A stretch of 64,000 nt of DNA, from positions 1 to 64,000 of the forward strand of contig AZWL01000016.1 of assembly GCA_000514715.1 (NCBI GenBank), in the 5' to 3' direction. This document shows positions 53,067 through 61,727 of the stretch, one piece after another. The translations under genes were made by a program, and so were the position numbers. The notes beneath the pieces are model-generated. The model saw only the letters and a list, made by a program, of their open reading frames with translations. It ran no database searches and had not been told where the DNA came from. The DNA is from Streptomyces sp. CNH099 (lineage in GTDB: Bacteria > Actinomycetota > Actinomycetes > Streptomycetales > Streptomycetaceae). Numbering within the stretch: the first letter of the stretch is position 1; every line of letters starts with the position of its first letter.

Positions 53067-53096
53067 GTACGCACCTTCGCCGTCACTGTGTCGTGG

Positions 53097-54365
53097 TCAC
53101 TTTGTCGTGCTGGCGGCGGGCAGCCCGGCCAGCTCCCTGGCCCGGGCGCGCGCCCAGGTCTCGGCTTCGAGGACGTCCGCGACCGTCAGCCGGGTTCCCG
53201 GATCGTCCGTGCCGTGCTCCGCGACGACCTGGCTGACGGTGTCCATGATGCCAAGAAACGGCAGCTTGCCGGTGAGGAAGCCGTCGACGCACTCCTCGTT
53301 CGCGGCGTTGAAGACCGCCGGGGCGGTGCCGCCGAGGGCGCCGACGTGGCAGGCCAGCGGCACGGACGGGAACGCCTTCTCGTCGAGCGGGAAGAACTCC
53401 CAGGCGGAGGCGGTGGACCAGTCGAAGGCGGGCGCGGCGTCCGGCACCCGGTCGGGCCAGCCGAGCGCCAGCGCGATCGGCATCCGCATGTCGGGCGGGC
53501 TGGCCTGGGCGAGGGTGGAGCCGTCGGTGAACTCGACCATGGAGTGCACGTAGGACTGCGGGTGGACGACGACCTCGATGCGGTCGAAGGGCACGTCGTA
53601 GAGCAGGTGCGCCTCGATGACCTCCAGGCCCTTGTTGACCAGGGTGGAGGAGTTGATGGTGACGACCGGGCCCATGTCCCACGTGGGGTGGGCGAGCGCC
53701 TGCTCGGGAGCGACGTCCTTCAGCTCGTCGCGCGTCCGGCCGCGGAACGGGCCGCCGGAGGCGGTGACGAGCAGCTTGCGCACCTCGCCGCGGGAGCCGC
53801 CGAGCAGGGCCTGGTAGAGGGCGGAGTGCTCGGAGTCGACGGGGACGATCTGGCCGTGCCGGGCGATCTCCTTGACCAGCGGGCCGCCGACGATCAGCGA
53901 CTCCTTGTTGGCCAGCGCCAGCATCCGGCCGGCCCTGAGGGCGGCGAGGGTGGGCGCGAGGCCGATGGAGCCGGTGATGCCGTTGAGGACGGTGTGGCAC
54001 TCGTCGGCGGCGACCTCGGTGGCGGCGTCCGGGCCGGCCAGCACCTCCGGCAGCGCCGCGCCGGCCCCGTACCGGGCGGCCAGCGCCTCGCGCAGCTCGC
54101 CGGCCTTGTCGGCGCGGGCGACGGCGACGCGGCGCACCCCCAGCCGGTGCGCCTGCTCGGCCAGCAGCTCCACCCGGCCGCCCGCCGCCGACAGGGCGGT
54201 GACGCGGAACCGGTCGGGGTTGCGCTGCACGATGTCGATGGCCTGGGTGCCGATGGAGCCGGTCGAGCCGAGGATGACGATCTCGCGGGGGCCGTCGTCG
54301 GCGGTCGCGGCGCTCGCGGAGCGCAGGTGCGGATCGGCGAGCGGAGCAGCAGAGGTCTCGGTCAT
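53097..54365 (-). CDS. dxr: 1-deoxy-D-xylulose 5-phosphate reductoisomerase
   Basis: Converts DXP to MEP with NADPH, the committed MEP-pathway step. The 422-aa protein has the NADPH site IVILGSTGSIGTQA, LANKESLIVGG, the metal/substrate site PVDSEHSALYQ, TASGGPFR, NSSTLVNKGLEVIEA and NAANEECVDGFL. An Ala-rich ~25-residue leader precedes the fold. ATG 54365 with GGGGCG close upstream; a longer frame reading further right is out of homology. 17 bp after the TauE/SafE gene, so likely one transcript. Confidence 0.96.
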   Translation of the reverse strand: MTETSAAPLADPHLRSASAATADDGPREIVILGSTGSIGTQAIDIVQRNPDRFRVTALSAAGGRVELLAEQAHRLGVRRVAVARADKAGELREALAARYGAGAALPEVLAGPDAATEVAADECHTVLNGITGSIGLAPTLAALRAGRMLALANKESLIVGGPLVKEIARHGQIVPVDSEHSALYQALLGGSRGEVRKLLVTASGGPFRGRTRDELKDVAPEQALAHPTWDMGPVVTINSSTLVNKGLEVIEAHLLYDVPFDRIEVVVHPQSYVHSMVEFTDGSTLAQASPPDMRMPIALALGWPDRVPDAAPAFDWSTASAWEFFPLDEKAFPSVPLACHVGALGGTAPAVFNAANEECVDGFLTGKLPFLGIMDTVSQVVAEHGTDDPGTRLTVADVLEAETWARARARELAGLPAASTTK

Positions 54366-54382
54366 CGCCCCATTGTGTCGGC

Positions 54383-55393
54383 TCAGACTTGGCGCCGAGC
54401 AGATGCCCTCCCGATGCCGTCCGCCGTTGGCCCGCCCGTCGGTTCGCCGACGGCTTCCGGTGCGGTTTCCGCCGTTTCCGCCGTTTCCGCGGTTTCCGCG
54501 GTTTCCGACGGCTCCGTCCCCGGCCGCGGGCGGCGCGGGCGGCTGCTGACCACGGCGTACCCGGCGAGCAGGGCGGTGGCGGGGACGATGACGGCCTCCG
54601 GCACGTGCACCAGGGACAGCCCGGTCGCCAGCAGGATGATCGCCAGCACCCAGCGCAGCACGCCGCCGGGGGCGCGGGTGGAGAGCACGGCGCCGACGAG
54701 CACGCCGGGGATGGCGCCGAGGAGCAGCACGGCGGCGAGCCCGAGGCTGGCGTCGCCGACGATGAAGTGGCCGGCCGCCGCGGCGGCGACGATCGGGATG
54801 GCCTGGACGAGGTCGGTGCCGACGAGGTGGTTGGCCTTCAGCCGGGGGTGCACGAGCATCAGCATCACGATGATCAGCGACCCCGAGCCGACCGACGTCA
54901 TGCCGACGACGAGGCCGCCGACGAGCCCGATGAGCAGCGTGGCCCCGGGCCGTACGGGCACGTGCGCGTCCTCGGCCGCCGTGCCGTCCCGCCCGGCGCG
55001 CCGCCGGTCCAGCCACATCCGGGCGAGCATGCCGGTCACGGCCAGCAGCAGGGCGGCGCCGATGACGATCTTCACCCGGCTCTGCAACTCCTCGCCCTCG
55101 CCGAGGAACTGCAGCAGGAAGGCGCCGCAGAACGCGGCCGGCACCCCGGTGGGCAGGAGCCACCGGACGACGTCCCAGCGGACGGTGCCGGCCTTCTGGT
55201 GCACGGCGGCGCCGAACGGCTTCATGAGCACCGAGGTCGCCAGGTCGCTGCCGATGGCCTGGGTGGGGTTGACGCCGAAGACGGTGACCATGAGGGGGGT
55301 CATGAGGGCGCCGCCGCCCATCCCGGTCAGACCGACCATGCAGCCGACGAGGGCTCCGGCCGCGACCATCGACCACGAGAAGTCCATAGACAT
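54383..55393 (-). CDS. TauE/SafE family sulfite/anion exporter
   Basis: A 336-aa membrane protein with eight or so helices, opening with the repeat signature VGLTGMGGGALMTPLMV, repeated in the second half as VGMTSVGSGSLIIVMLM. The family moves sulfite, sulfoacetate or similar anions. The C-terminal ~55 residues are a soluble tail (SSRPRRPRPGTEPS then five ETA units) unlike the compact ends usual for the family. Start at ATG 55393 or the ATG two codons on (55387); no strong ribosome site. The gene is divergent from the ArsR-type regulator. Confidence 0.88.
   Translation of the reverse strand: MSMDFSWSMVAAGALVGCMVGLTGMGGGALMTPLMVTVFGVNPTQAIGSDLATSVLMKPFGAAVHQKAGTVRWDVVRWLLPTGVPAAFCGAFLLQFLGEGEELQSRVKIVIGAALLLAVTGMLARMWLDRRRAGRDGTAAEDAHVPVRPGATLLIGLVGGLVVGMTSVGSGSLIIVMLMLVHPRLKANHLVGTDLVQAIPIVAAAAAGHFIVGDASLGLAAVLLLGAIPGVLVGAVLSTRAPGGVLRWVLAIILLATGLSLVHVPEAVIVPATALLAGYAVVSSRPRRPRPGTEPSETAETAETAETAETAPEAVGEPTGGPTADGIGRASARRQV
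54464..54508 (-). repeat. 9-bp tandem repeats coding (ETA)5
   Basis: Five in-frame copies of a GAAACSGCG-type 9-bp unit, encoding Glu-Thr-Ala repeats in the C-terminal tail of the TauE/SafE protein. Change in copy number would keep the reading frame. Confidence 0.85.
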
Positions 55394-55398
55394 CGATA

Positions 55399-55428
55399 CT
55401 AGGGATTTCCTATCGGGATGCTAGGGAT
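55399..55428. promoter_or_regulatory. direct repeats upstream of TauE/SafE gene
   Basis: CTAGGGAT occurs at 55399-55406 and 55421-55428, 22 bp apart (about two helical turns), with a related CGGGAT between. The block lies just upstream of the exporter start and 57-105 bp from the ArsR-type gene's promoter. A regulator-binding site is possible; the binding protein is unknown. Confidence 0.4.
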
Positions 55429-55484
55429 AACCTTCGGCCATTTTCGCGCGAGCACCGTGAGCTGCGCCACTCGGCAGGGCCGGC

Positions 55485-55514
55485 TTGACAGGCAACCTTT
55501 TGGTTGCCAATCTT
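55485..55514 (+). promoter_or_regulatory. promoter with inverted-repeat operator in the spacer
   Basis: TTGACA (55485-55490) is a perfect -35 box. It is followed at once by the perfect inverted repeat GGCAACC-TTTT-GGTTGCC (55491-55508) and then CAATCT/AATCTT as -10 region at 17-18 bp spacing. The operator fills the whole spacer, so a bound ArsR-type dimer would block RNA polymerase. The ATG of the regulator is 20 bp further on. Confidence 0.7.
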
Positions 55515-55533
55515 CGGGGCAGAGGTGGTGACC

Positions 55534-56325
55534 ATGGACGACGTCTTCCGGGCGCTCGCCGACGGCAGCCGCAGAGAGCTGCTGGACCGCCTCAACGAGC
55601 GCAACGGCCAGAGCCTGCGCGAGCTGTGCGCGGGCCTGGACATGAGCAGGCAGGCGGTCAGCAAGCACCTCGCAGTGCTGGAGTCCGCCGGCCTGGTCAG
55701 CGCCGTACGGCACGGCCGGGAGAAGCTGCACTACCTCAACCCCGTGCCGATCCACCAGCTGGCCGACCGCTGGATCGGCCGGTACGAGCGCGGCCGCCTC
55801 GGCGCCCTGTCCGCGCTCAAGGACGCGTTGGAGGGAACCCCCGTGAACAAGCCCGCATTCGTCTACACGATCTACATCGACACCACGGCCGAGAAGCTCT
55901 ACGAGGCGCTGACGACACCCGAGTTCCTGAAGCAGTACCACGGCGGCTGGGCCCCCGTGTCCGACTGGCAGGCCGGCTCCCCCGTCTACTGGCCGGTCGA
56001 GGAGAACGGCGAGCCGCAGGACCTCGGGCAGCGCGTCCTGGTGGCCGAGCCCGGCAAGCGGCTGGTGTACACCTGGCACACGCTGCAGCCGATGCACCAG
56101 GAGATGCTGGGGATGTCCGACGAGGAGTTCGCGGCGGCCCGGCAGGAGCGCTCACAGGTGGCCTTCGACATCGAGCCGGCCGAGATCCCGCAACTGGGCG
56201 TGAAGCTGACCATCACCCACGACGGCTTCGACAGCCCGGAGAGCAGGATGCTGGAGAGCGTCAGCGGCGGCTGGGTGATGCTCGCCTCGCAGCTGAAGTC
56301 CCTTATGGAGCGGCAGCCGGCCTGA
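55534..56325 (+). CDS. ArsR-family regulator fused to SRPBCC (AHSA1-like) domain
   Basis: A 263-aa fusion. Residues ~1-95: winged-helix ArsR type (VFRALADGSRRELLDRLNE, LCAGLDMSRQAVSKHLAVLESAGLV, REKLHYLNP). No metal-binding cysteine pair is present, so it is not a classic metal sensor. Residues ~105-260: SRPBCC/AHSA1 hydrophobic-ligand fold (YTIYIDTTAEKLYEALTTPEFLKQYHGGW, LVYTWHTLQ, GWVMLASQLKSLMERQ). A small-molecule-responsive autorepressor is inferred. ATG 55534 has GAGGTGG at 5-11 bp. Usually these two domains are separate adjacent genes; fused versions occur in actinobacteria. Confidence 0.88.
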   Translation: MDDVFRALADGSRRELLDRLNERNGQSLRELCAGLDMSRQAVSKHLAVLESAGLVSAVRHGREKLHYLNPVPIHQLADRWIGRYERGRLGALSALKDALEGTPVNKPAFVYTIYIDTTAEKLYEALTTPEFLKQYHGGWAPVSDWQAGSPVYWPVEENGEPQDLGQRVLVAEPGKRLVYTWHTLQPMHQEMLGMSDEEFAAARQERSQVAFDIEPAEIPQLGVKLTITHDGFDSPESRMLESVSGGWVMLASQLKSLMERQPA

Positions 56326-56373
56326 CCCGCCGGCCGCCGGCGGCGCCCGGGCCGTGGGCGCCGCCGGGGCCCG

Positions 56374-58350
56374 CTAGCGGATGGGCCGGTGCACGTTCGG
56401 CGTCTGCGCCGGGCCCGGCTCGGCCGCCGCGATCCACGGGCCGTCGCCCGACGGGTCGACGATGCCGTCCTCCAGCCAGGTGTACGCGTCGTCCAGCACC
56501 CGGCGCACCACCCTGCCGTCCAGGTCGTCGGTGTTCGTCCACAGCCGGCCGAACAGCTCCTCCACCCGGATACGGGCCTGCCGGCAGAAGACGTCGGCCA
56601 GCTCGTACGCCTCCTTGCCGTGCCCGCCCCGCCCCGCGGCGGTGCGCAGCATCTCGGCCCGTACGCACGCGGCGCTCATCGCGAACAGCTCCGCGCCGAT
56701 GTCCACCACCCGGCCGAGGAAGCCCTGCTTGGTCTCCATCCGCCCCTGCCAGCGGGACATGCCGTAGAACGTGGAGCGCGCCAGCCGGCGGGCGCTGCGC
56801 TCGACGAAGCGCAGGTGGGTGGAGAGGTCGTGGTGCCCGGGCGGGTGGAACTCGCCGTACGTCCGCGGCACCTGCCCCCTGCCGGCGACGAGCTTCGGCA
56901 GCCAGCGGGCGTAGAAGCCGCCGGCCCGCGCGCCCGCGCGCGCCTTCTCGGAGAGGTTCTTCTCCGGGTCGATGAGGTCGCCGGCGACCTTGAGGTGGGC
57001 GTCGACCGCCTCGCGGGCGATGAGGAGGTGCATGATCTCGGTCGAGCCCTCGAAGATCCGGTTGATCCGCAGGTCCCGGACCATCTGCTCGGCCGGGACC
57101 GCCTTCTCGCCGCGGGCGGCGAGCGAATCGGCGGTCTCGTAGCCGCGGCCGCCGCGGATCTGGACCAGCTCGTCGGCCATGAGGCTGGCCATCTCCGAGC
57201 CGTAGAGCTTGGCGAGCGCGGCCTCGATGCGGATGTCGTTGCGGTCCTCGTCGGCCATCTGCGACGACAGGTCGAGGACGGCCTCCAGGGCGAAGGTCGT
57301 GCCCGCGATGAACGAGATCTTCGAGCCGACGGCCTCGTGCCTGGCGACCGGCCGGCCCCACTGCTCCCGGGCGCCGCCCCAGCCGCGGGCGATCTTCAGG
57401 CACCACTTGCCGGCGCCCACGCAGAGCGCGGGCAGCGAAAGGCGGCCGGTGTTGAGCGTGGTCAGCGCGATCTTCAGCCCGGCGCCCTCGGGGCCGATGC
57501 GGTGGGCGGCGGGGACGCGCACCCGGTGGAAGCGGGTGACGCCGTTCTCGATGCCGCGCAGGCCCATGAACCGGTTGCGGTTCTCGACGGTGACGCCCTC
57601 GGCTCCGGCCTCGACGATGAACGCCGTGATGCCGCCCTTGTGGCCCTCCGCACCTTCTTTCGCCGGGCGCGGCGGAACCCGGGCCATCACCACGAGCAGG
57701 TCGGCGACGACGCCGTTGGTGGTCCAGAGCTTGACGCCGTCGAGCAGGTAGTCGGCGTCGGGGCCGTCGCCGTCGGGGACGGCGGTGGTGGCCAGCCGGG
57801 CCGGGTCGGAGCCCACGTCGGGCTCGGTGAGGAGGAAGGCGGAGATGTCGGTACGGGCGCACCGGGGCAGGAACGTCTCCTTCTGCTCCTCGGTGCCGAA
57901 GATCTTCAGCGGCTGCGGCACGCCGATCGACTGGTGCGCGGAGAGCAGCGCGCCGACGGCGGGGCTCGCGGTGCCGATGAGGGCGAGCGACTTGTTGTAG
58001 TAGACCTGCGTGAGGCCCAGACCGCCGTACTTCCGGTCGATCTTCATGCCGAGGGCGCCGATCTCCTTCAGCCCGCGCACGGTCTCGTCCGGGATCTGCG
58101 CGTCGCGCTCGATCCGGGCCCCGTCGATCCGCGTCTCGCAGAAGTCGCGCAGCTTGGCGAGGAACGCCTCGCCGCGCTCCACGTCCTCGGGCGCGGGCTC
58201 GGGGTGCGGGTGGATGAGGTCGAGCCGGAAGCGGCCGAGGAACAGCTCCTTGGCGAAGCTGGGTTTGCGCCAGTCCTGCTCGCGCGCGGCCTCGGCGACC
58301 TCCCGGGCTTCCTTCTCGGAGACGGACGGCCGTGTGGATGGTGCGGTCAT
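56374..58350 (-). CDS. acyl-CoA dehydrogenase family protein, long form
   Basis: A 658-aa FAD enzyme of fatty-acid or acyl-CoA oxidation. Seen: GMKIDRKYGGLGLTQVYYNKSL, AFLLTEPDVGSDPARL (flavin/substrate motif), LDGVKLWTTNG, RGIENGV, and IFEGSTEIMHLLIAREAV near where the catalytic Glu lies in this class. An extra ~190-residue C-terminal helical domain makes it longer than the ~385-aa short-chain enzymes. ATG 58350 is preferred (GAGGTG at 9 bp) over a GTG 12 bp upstream that overlaps the ribosome site. Divergent from the aldehyde dehydrogenase gene. Confidence 0.93.
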   Translation of the reverse strand: MTAPSTRPSVSEKEAREVAEAAREQDWRKPSFAKELFLGRFRLDLIHPHPEPAPEDVERGEAFLAKLRDFCETRIDGARIERDAQIPDETVRGLKEIGALGMKIDRKYGGLGLTQVYYNKSLALIGTASPAVGALLSAHQSIGVPQPLKIFGTEEQKETFLPRCARTDISAFLLTEPDVGSDPARLATTAVPDGDGPDADYLLDGVKLWTTNGVVADLLVVMARVPPRPAKEGAEGHKGGITAFIVEAGAEGVTVENRNRFMGLRGIENGVTRFHRVRVPAAHRIGPEGAGLKIALTTLNTGRLSLPALCVGAGKWCLKIARGWGGAREQWGRPVARHEAVGSKISFIAGTTFALEAVLDLSSQMADEDRNDIRIEAALAKLYGSEMASLMADELVQIRGGRGYETADSLAARGEKAVPAEQMVRDLRINRIFEGSTEIMHLLIAREAVDAHLKVAGDLIDPEKNLSEKARAGARAGGFYARWLPKLVAGRGQVPRTYGEFHPPGHHDLSTHLRFVERSARRLARSTFYGMSRWQGRMETKQGFLGRVVDIGAELFAMSAACVRAEMLRTAAGRGGHGKEAYELADVFCRQARIRVEELFGRLWTNTDDLDGRVVRRVLDDAYTWLEDGIVDPSGDGPWIAAAEPGPAQTPNVHRPIR

Positions 58351-58762
58351 GAGGGAACTCACCTCGCCGCTGAGTCGGGGTGTTACCAGCCGGTGCTACT
58401 TGTGCGTATGTACCCGGTCGGGCGGGGAGGGAACACCCCGCGCGCCAATCGGGTGCCACACCCCGGCCACACGCCCCGCACGCCCGGCGCCCCCTCCGGA
58501 GCCCCCGCAGCCTCCCGGCCTCCCCGTCTCCCCGGTCCCCCCGCACTCCCACCCAAGGGTAGGCCGACCCTCCGACAAGATCACCCGCCCGGCGGGACGC
58601 GCGGGCACCGCCGGGCGCGGGGTGCGGAGCCGGGACGGATGCGCCCACTCTGCCGTCGCGTAGCGGCACGCCCCCCGAGTGCTACGCGCCGGACAACGCA
58701 CCCCGCCCCGCCGACCGCCTACCGTGGGCAGCAGAGGTACGCATCTCCGGAGGGACTCTGCC
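58351..58762. other. divergent intergenic region, acyl-CoA dehydrogenase / aldehyde dehydrogenase
   Basis: 412 bp, GC-rich with Pro/Arg-type low complexity in all frames. It must contain two divergent promoters. I see no convincing operator, RNA or small gene; CGGAGGG at its right end is the aldehyde dehydrogenase ribosome site. Confidence 0.45.
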
Positions 58763-60211
58763 GTGACTTCCACACAAGCGTTCTGGCTCGCCGGCCGGCA
58801 GGAGACCGGCGAGGACACCCTAGACGTCACCTCGCCCTGGGACGGCCGCACGGTCGGCACGGTGAGCATCCCCACCGACGCCCAGATCGAGGAGGCCGTC
58901 GCCGCCGCGCACGCGGTGAAGGACGAGCTGGCCGCCACCCCCGCACACGTGCGCGCCGCGGCGCTCGACCACGTGACCAGGCAGATCGCCGCACGCGCCG
59001 AGGAGATCGCCCGGCTGATCTCCGCCGAGAACGGCAAGCCGATGAAGTGGGCCCGCGGCGAGGTCGGCCGCGCCGTGTCCACGTTCCGCTTCGCCACCGA
59101 GGAGACCCGCAGGTGGGGCGGCGGCGAGGGCCAGCGGCTCGACACCGACCCCGGCGGCACCGGCCGCCTGGCGTTCAGCCGCCGCTTCCCGTACGGCCCG
59201 GTCCTCGGCATCGCGCCGTTCAACTTCCCGCTGAACCTGTGCGCCCACAAGGTCGCCCCCGCACTCGCCGTGGGCGCCCCGATCATCCTCAAGCCCGCGC
59301 CCGCCACCCCGCTGACGGCGCTGCTCCTCGGCGAGCTGCTGTCGGAGACCGACCTGCCGGCCGGCAGCTGGAGCGTGCTGACGGTGCCGAACGACCGCAT
59401 GCCCGACCTCACCGAGGACGACCGGCTGCCGATCATCTCCTTCACCGGCTCCGACCGGGTCGGCTACGCGATCCAGGAGGCCGTCCCCGGCAAGCGGGTC
59501 ACCCTGGAGCTGGGCGGAAACGGCGCCGCCGTCGTCCTCGGCGACTACGCCTCCGAGGCCGACCTCGACCACGCCGCGCAGCGCATCGGCGCGTTCGCCA
59601 ACTACCAGGCGGGCCAGTCCTGCATCTCGGTCCAGCGCGTGATCGCCGACGCCTCGGTGTACGAGCGCCTGGTGCCGAAGGTCGTCGCGGCCGTCGAGGC
59701 GCAGGTGACCGGCGACCCGTCGGACGACGCCACCGACGTCGGCCCGATGGTCAGCGAGGACGCGGCCAAGCGGCTGGAGTCGTGGGTCGACGAGGCCGTG
59801 GGCGCCGGCGCCCGGCTGCTGACCGGCGGCAAGCGGGACGGGGCGTCGTACGCGCCGACGGTGCTGACGGACGTGCCGACGGACGTGAAGATCTCCTGCG
59901 AGGAGGCGTTCGGCCCGGTGGTGACGCTGCAGCGGGCGGACGGCGAGGAGGCCGCGTTCGCGGCGGTCAACGACTCGAAGTACGGCCTGCAGGCGGGCGT
60001 GTTCACGCACGACGTGCAGAGCGCCTTCCGGGCGCAGCGGAAGCTGGAGGTCGGCGGTGTGATCGTCGGGGACGTCCCGTCGTACCGCGCGGACCAGATG
60101 CCGTACGGCGGCGTGAAGCGCTCCGGCGTGGGGCGCGAGGGCGTGCGGTACGCGATGCGGGACTACACGTACGAGAAGGTCATGGTCTTCACGGGCCTCG
60201 ACGCACTCTGA
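58763..60211 (+). CDS. NAD(P)-dependent aldehyde dehydrogenase
   Basis: A 482-aa ALDH-superfamily enzyme oxidising an aldehyde to its acid. Visible: PFNFPLNLCAHKVAPALAVG (cofactor site), ISFTGSDRVGYAI, the catalytic Glu in VTLELGGNGAAVV, the catalytic Cys in YQAGQSCISVQRV and EEAFGPVV. GTG 58763 with CGGAGGG upstream. Substrate unknown; in other streptomycetes a similar gene lies near a PucR regulator and GABA-type catabolism genes, but that link is only suggestive here. Confidence 0.93.
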   Translation: MTSTQAFWLAGRQETGEDTLDVTSPWDGRTVGTVSIPTDAQIEEAVAAAHAVKDELAATPAHVRAAALDHVTRQIAARAEEIARLISAENGKPMKWARGEVGRAVSTFRFATEETRRWGGGEGQRLDTDPGGTGRLAFSRRFPYGPVLGIAPFNFPLNLCAHKVAPALAVGAPIILKPAPATPLTALLLGELLSETDLPAGSWSVLTVPNDRMPDLTEDDRLPIISFTGSDRVGYAIQEAVPGKRVTLELGGNGAAVVLGDYASEADLDHAAQRIGAFANYQAGQSCISVQRVIADASVYERLVPKVVAAVEAQVTGDPSDDATDVGPMVSEDAAKRLESWVDEAVGAGARLLTGGKRDGASYAPTVLTDVPTDVKISCEEAFGPVVTLQRADGEEAAFAAVNDSKYGLQAGVFTHDVQSAFRAQRKLEVGGVIVGDVPSYRADQMPYGGVKRSGVGREGVRYAMRDYTYEKVMVFTGLDAL

Positions 60212-60240
60212 CGGCACGCGCGCCCACCGCGCGCACAGCC

Positions 60241-60274
60241 GTGTGGACCCCCGGGGCGCCCCGGGGGTCCACAC
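60241..60274 (+). terminator. strong palindromic terminator after aldehyde dehydrogenase
   Basis: A perfect 34-nt palindrome (17-nt arms meeting at 60257/60258), 29 bp past the stop codon and followed by GTTTCGG. One of the strongest stems in the window; separates the dehydrogenase from the phospholipase-like gene. Confidence 0.85.
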
Positions 60275-60320
60275 GTTTCGGCCAACCCGGCGATAACTAC
60301 GAATTATCTGTGACAGGCCC

Positions 60321-60350
60321 ATGACAATCATCCCTGTCGCCCTCTAATGT
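60321..60350 (+). promoter_or_regulatory. putative promoter of phospholipase-D-like gene
   Basis: ATGACA (60321-60326) and TAATGT (60345-60350) with an 18-bp spacer form a good vegetative-type promoter ~45 bp upstream of the ATG. An inverted repeat GACAGG (60312-60317) ... CCTGTC (60333-60338) spans the -35 box, and another, GATAA/TTATC (60292-60308), lies upstream; both are possible operators. Confidence 0.5.
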
Positions 60351-60394
60351 GCTCGGCGACCACCGACTTCCCGGCATCCAGGGGGATTCCTCAT

Positions 60395-61708
60395 ATGAAA
60401 CGCTTACGCGCCTGGCGCCCCGCGGGCGTGGCCACCGTCCTGCTCGCGCTCACCGCGACCCTCGTCTCCGGCGCCACCGCCGCCGAGCCGGAGCGGCGGG
60501 ACACCGCGGAGCCGGGCGCCGGCGCGGCGGCGGCCGCCGCCGCGAAGCCCGTCGTCAACGGCCCCGTCTTCAACGACCCGCTCGGCTCCGCCGCCCAGCG
60601 CGGCGCCGTCTTCACCCAGCTGACCGCCCTCATCGACGCCACCCCGGCGGGCCAGACCATCCGCTCCTCGATGTTCGAGTTCGACGACCCGGACGTCGCC
60701 GACGCCCTGATCGCCGCGCACCGCCGCGGCGTCGCCGTCAAGGTCATCGTCGACGACGCCACCAGCGAGGGGAACAGCGCGGCCTGGCCCGTCCTGCGCT
60801 CCGCGCTGGGCACCGACGACACGCGGCGGTCCTGGATCGTCGTCTGCGACGACCGGTTCGAGGACGACGACGGCGTGGACGACGTCAGCCGCGGCTGCGC
60901 CGCGACGCCGCCGCCGGGCCCGGCCTACAACCACAACAAGTTCTTCGTCTTCTCCCGGGTCGGCCCCTTCGCCGACGGGACCAGCTACGACAAGGTCGTC
61001 TTCCAGTCCTCCTCCAACCTCACCGACTGGTACAAGACCGAGTCGTACAACGACGCCGTGACCTTCGCCGACGCCGCCGTCCACGACGGCTACGCGACCT
61101 TCCACGACGACCTGCGCCGGCTGCGCCGCTCGGCGGACGGCGACAACACGTACTACCGGTCCACGCCCACCGGCTCCACCTACCGCGCGTTCTTCTACCC
61201 GCGGGGCGACTCCGACTACGGCAACCCGGCCACCGACACCGTCGTCAACATCCTCGACGAGGTGGCGTGCGCGTACACCGGCACGGACGGCAAGCGGCAC
61301 CAGACCGACATCCGCGTCGCCATGTTCCAGTTCCTCGGCTCCCGCAAGCAGGTGGCGCAGAAGCTCGCGCAGAAGCGGGCGCAGGGCTGCTGGGTCGACG
61401 TCGTCTACAGCGAGGGCGACGCGACGGTCGAGGGCATCCTCGACAACGCGGGCATCCAGCGGCAGTACTGCAACTTCAACAACGGCCCGGGCATCGACGT
61501 GCGCACGCACACGAAGTTCTGGCTGCTGGACGGCGAGTTCAACGGAGGCATCACGCCGCGGGTGTACACGGGCAGCCACAACTGGACGGGCTCCGGGCTG
61601 CGCTCCGCCGACGAGGCGATGCTGCGGATCACGAGCGCGGACTACCACGCGAAGTACCTGTCGTACTTCTACAAGATCCGCGACACCTGCAGGGCCCGTA
61701 CGCCGTAA
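60395..61708 (+). CDS. secreted phospholipase-D-like protein (HKD family)
   Basis: A 437-aa exported protein. A Sec signal peptide (MKRLRAW, hydrophobic core, cut near GATAAEP at ~31) is followed by two PLD half-domains. The first motif is NHNKFFVFSRVG then QSSSNLTDW: His and Lys are kept but the usual Asp is Ser. The second is complete: THTKFWLLDGEFNGG then GSHNWTGSG. Cysteines suggest disulfides outside the cell. It could cleave phospholipid or nucleic-acid phosphodiesters; not decidable here. ATG 60395 has GGGGGA upstream. Codon 4 is TTA (60404-60406), so translation should depend on the bldA tRNA in a streptomycete. Confidence 0.9.
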   Translation: MKRLRAWRPAGVATVLLALTATLVSGATAAEPERRDTAEPGAGAAAAAAAKPVVNGPVFNDPLGSAAQRGAVFTQLTALIDATPAGQTIRSSMFEFDDPDVADALIAAHRRGVAVKVIVDDATSEGNSAAWPVLRSALGTDDTRRSWIVVCDDRFEDDDGVDDVSRGCAATPPPGPAYNHNKFFVFSRVGPFADGTSYDKVVFQSSSNLTDWYKTESYNDAVTFADAAVHDGYATFHDDLRRLRRSADGDNTYYRSTPTGSTYRAFFYPRGDSDYGNPATDTVVNILDEVACAYTGTDGKRHQTDIRVAMFQFLGSRKQVAQKLAQKRAQGCWVDVVYSEGDATVEGILDNAGIQRQYCNFNNGPGIDVRTHTKFWLLDGEFNGGITPRVYTGSHNWTGSGLRSADEAMLRITSADYHAKYLSYFYKIRDTCRARTP

Positions 61709-61727
61709 CCCCTCCCGCGGCTCCGCG

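Noticed and set aside
55534..56325. Arsenic or metal-sensing ArsR
   Set aside because: No CxC-type metal site near the recognition helix, no ars genes nearby, and the C-terminal domain is a hydrophobic-ligand SRPBCC fold.
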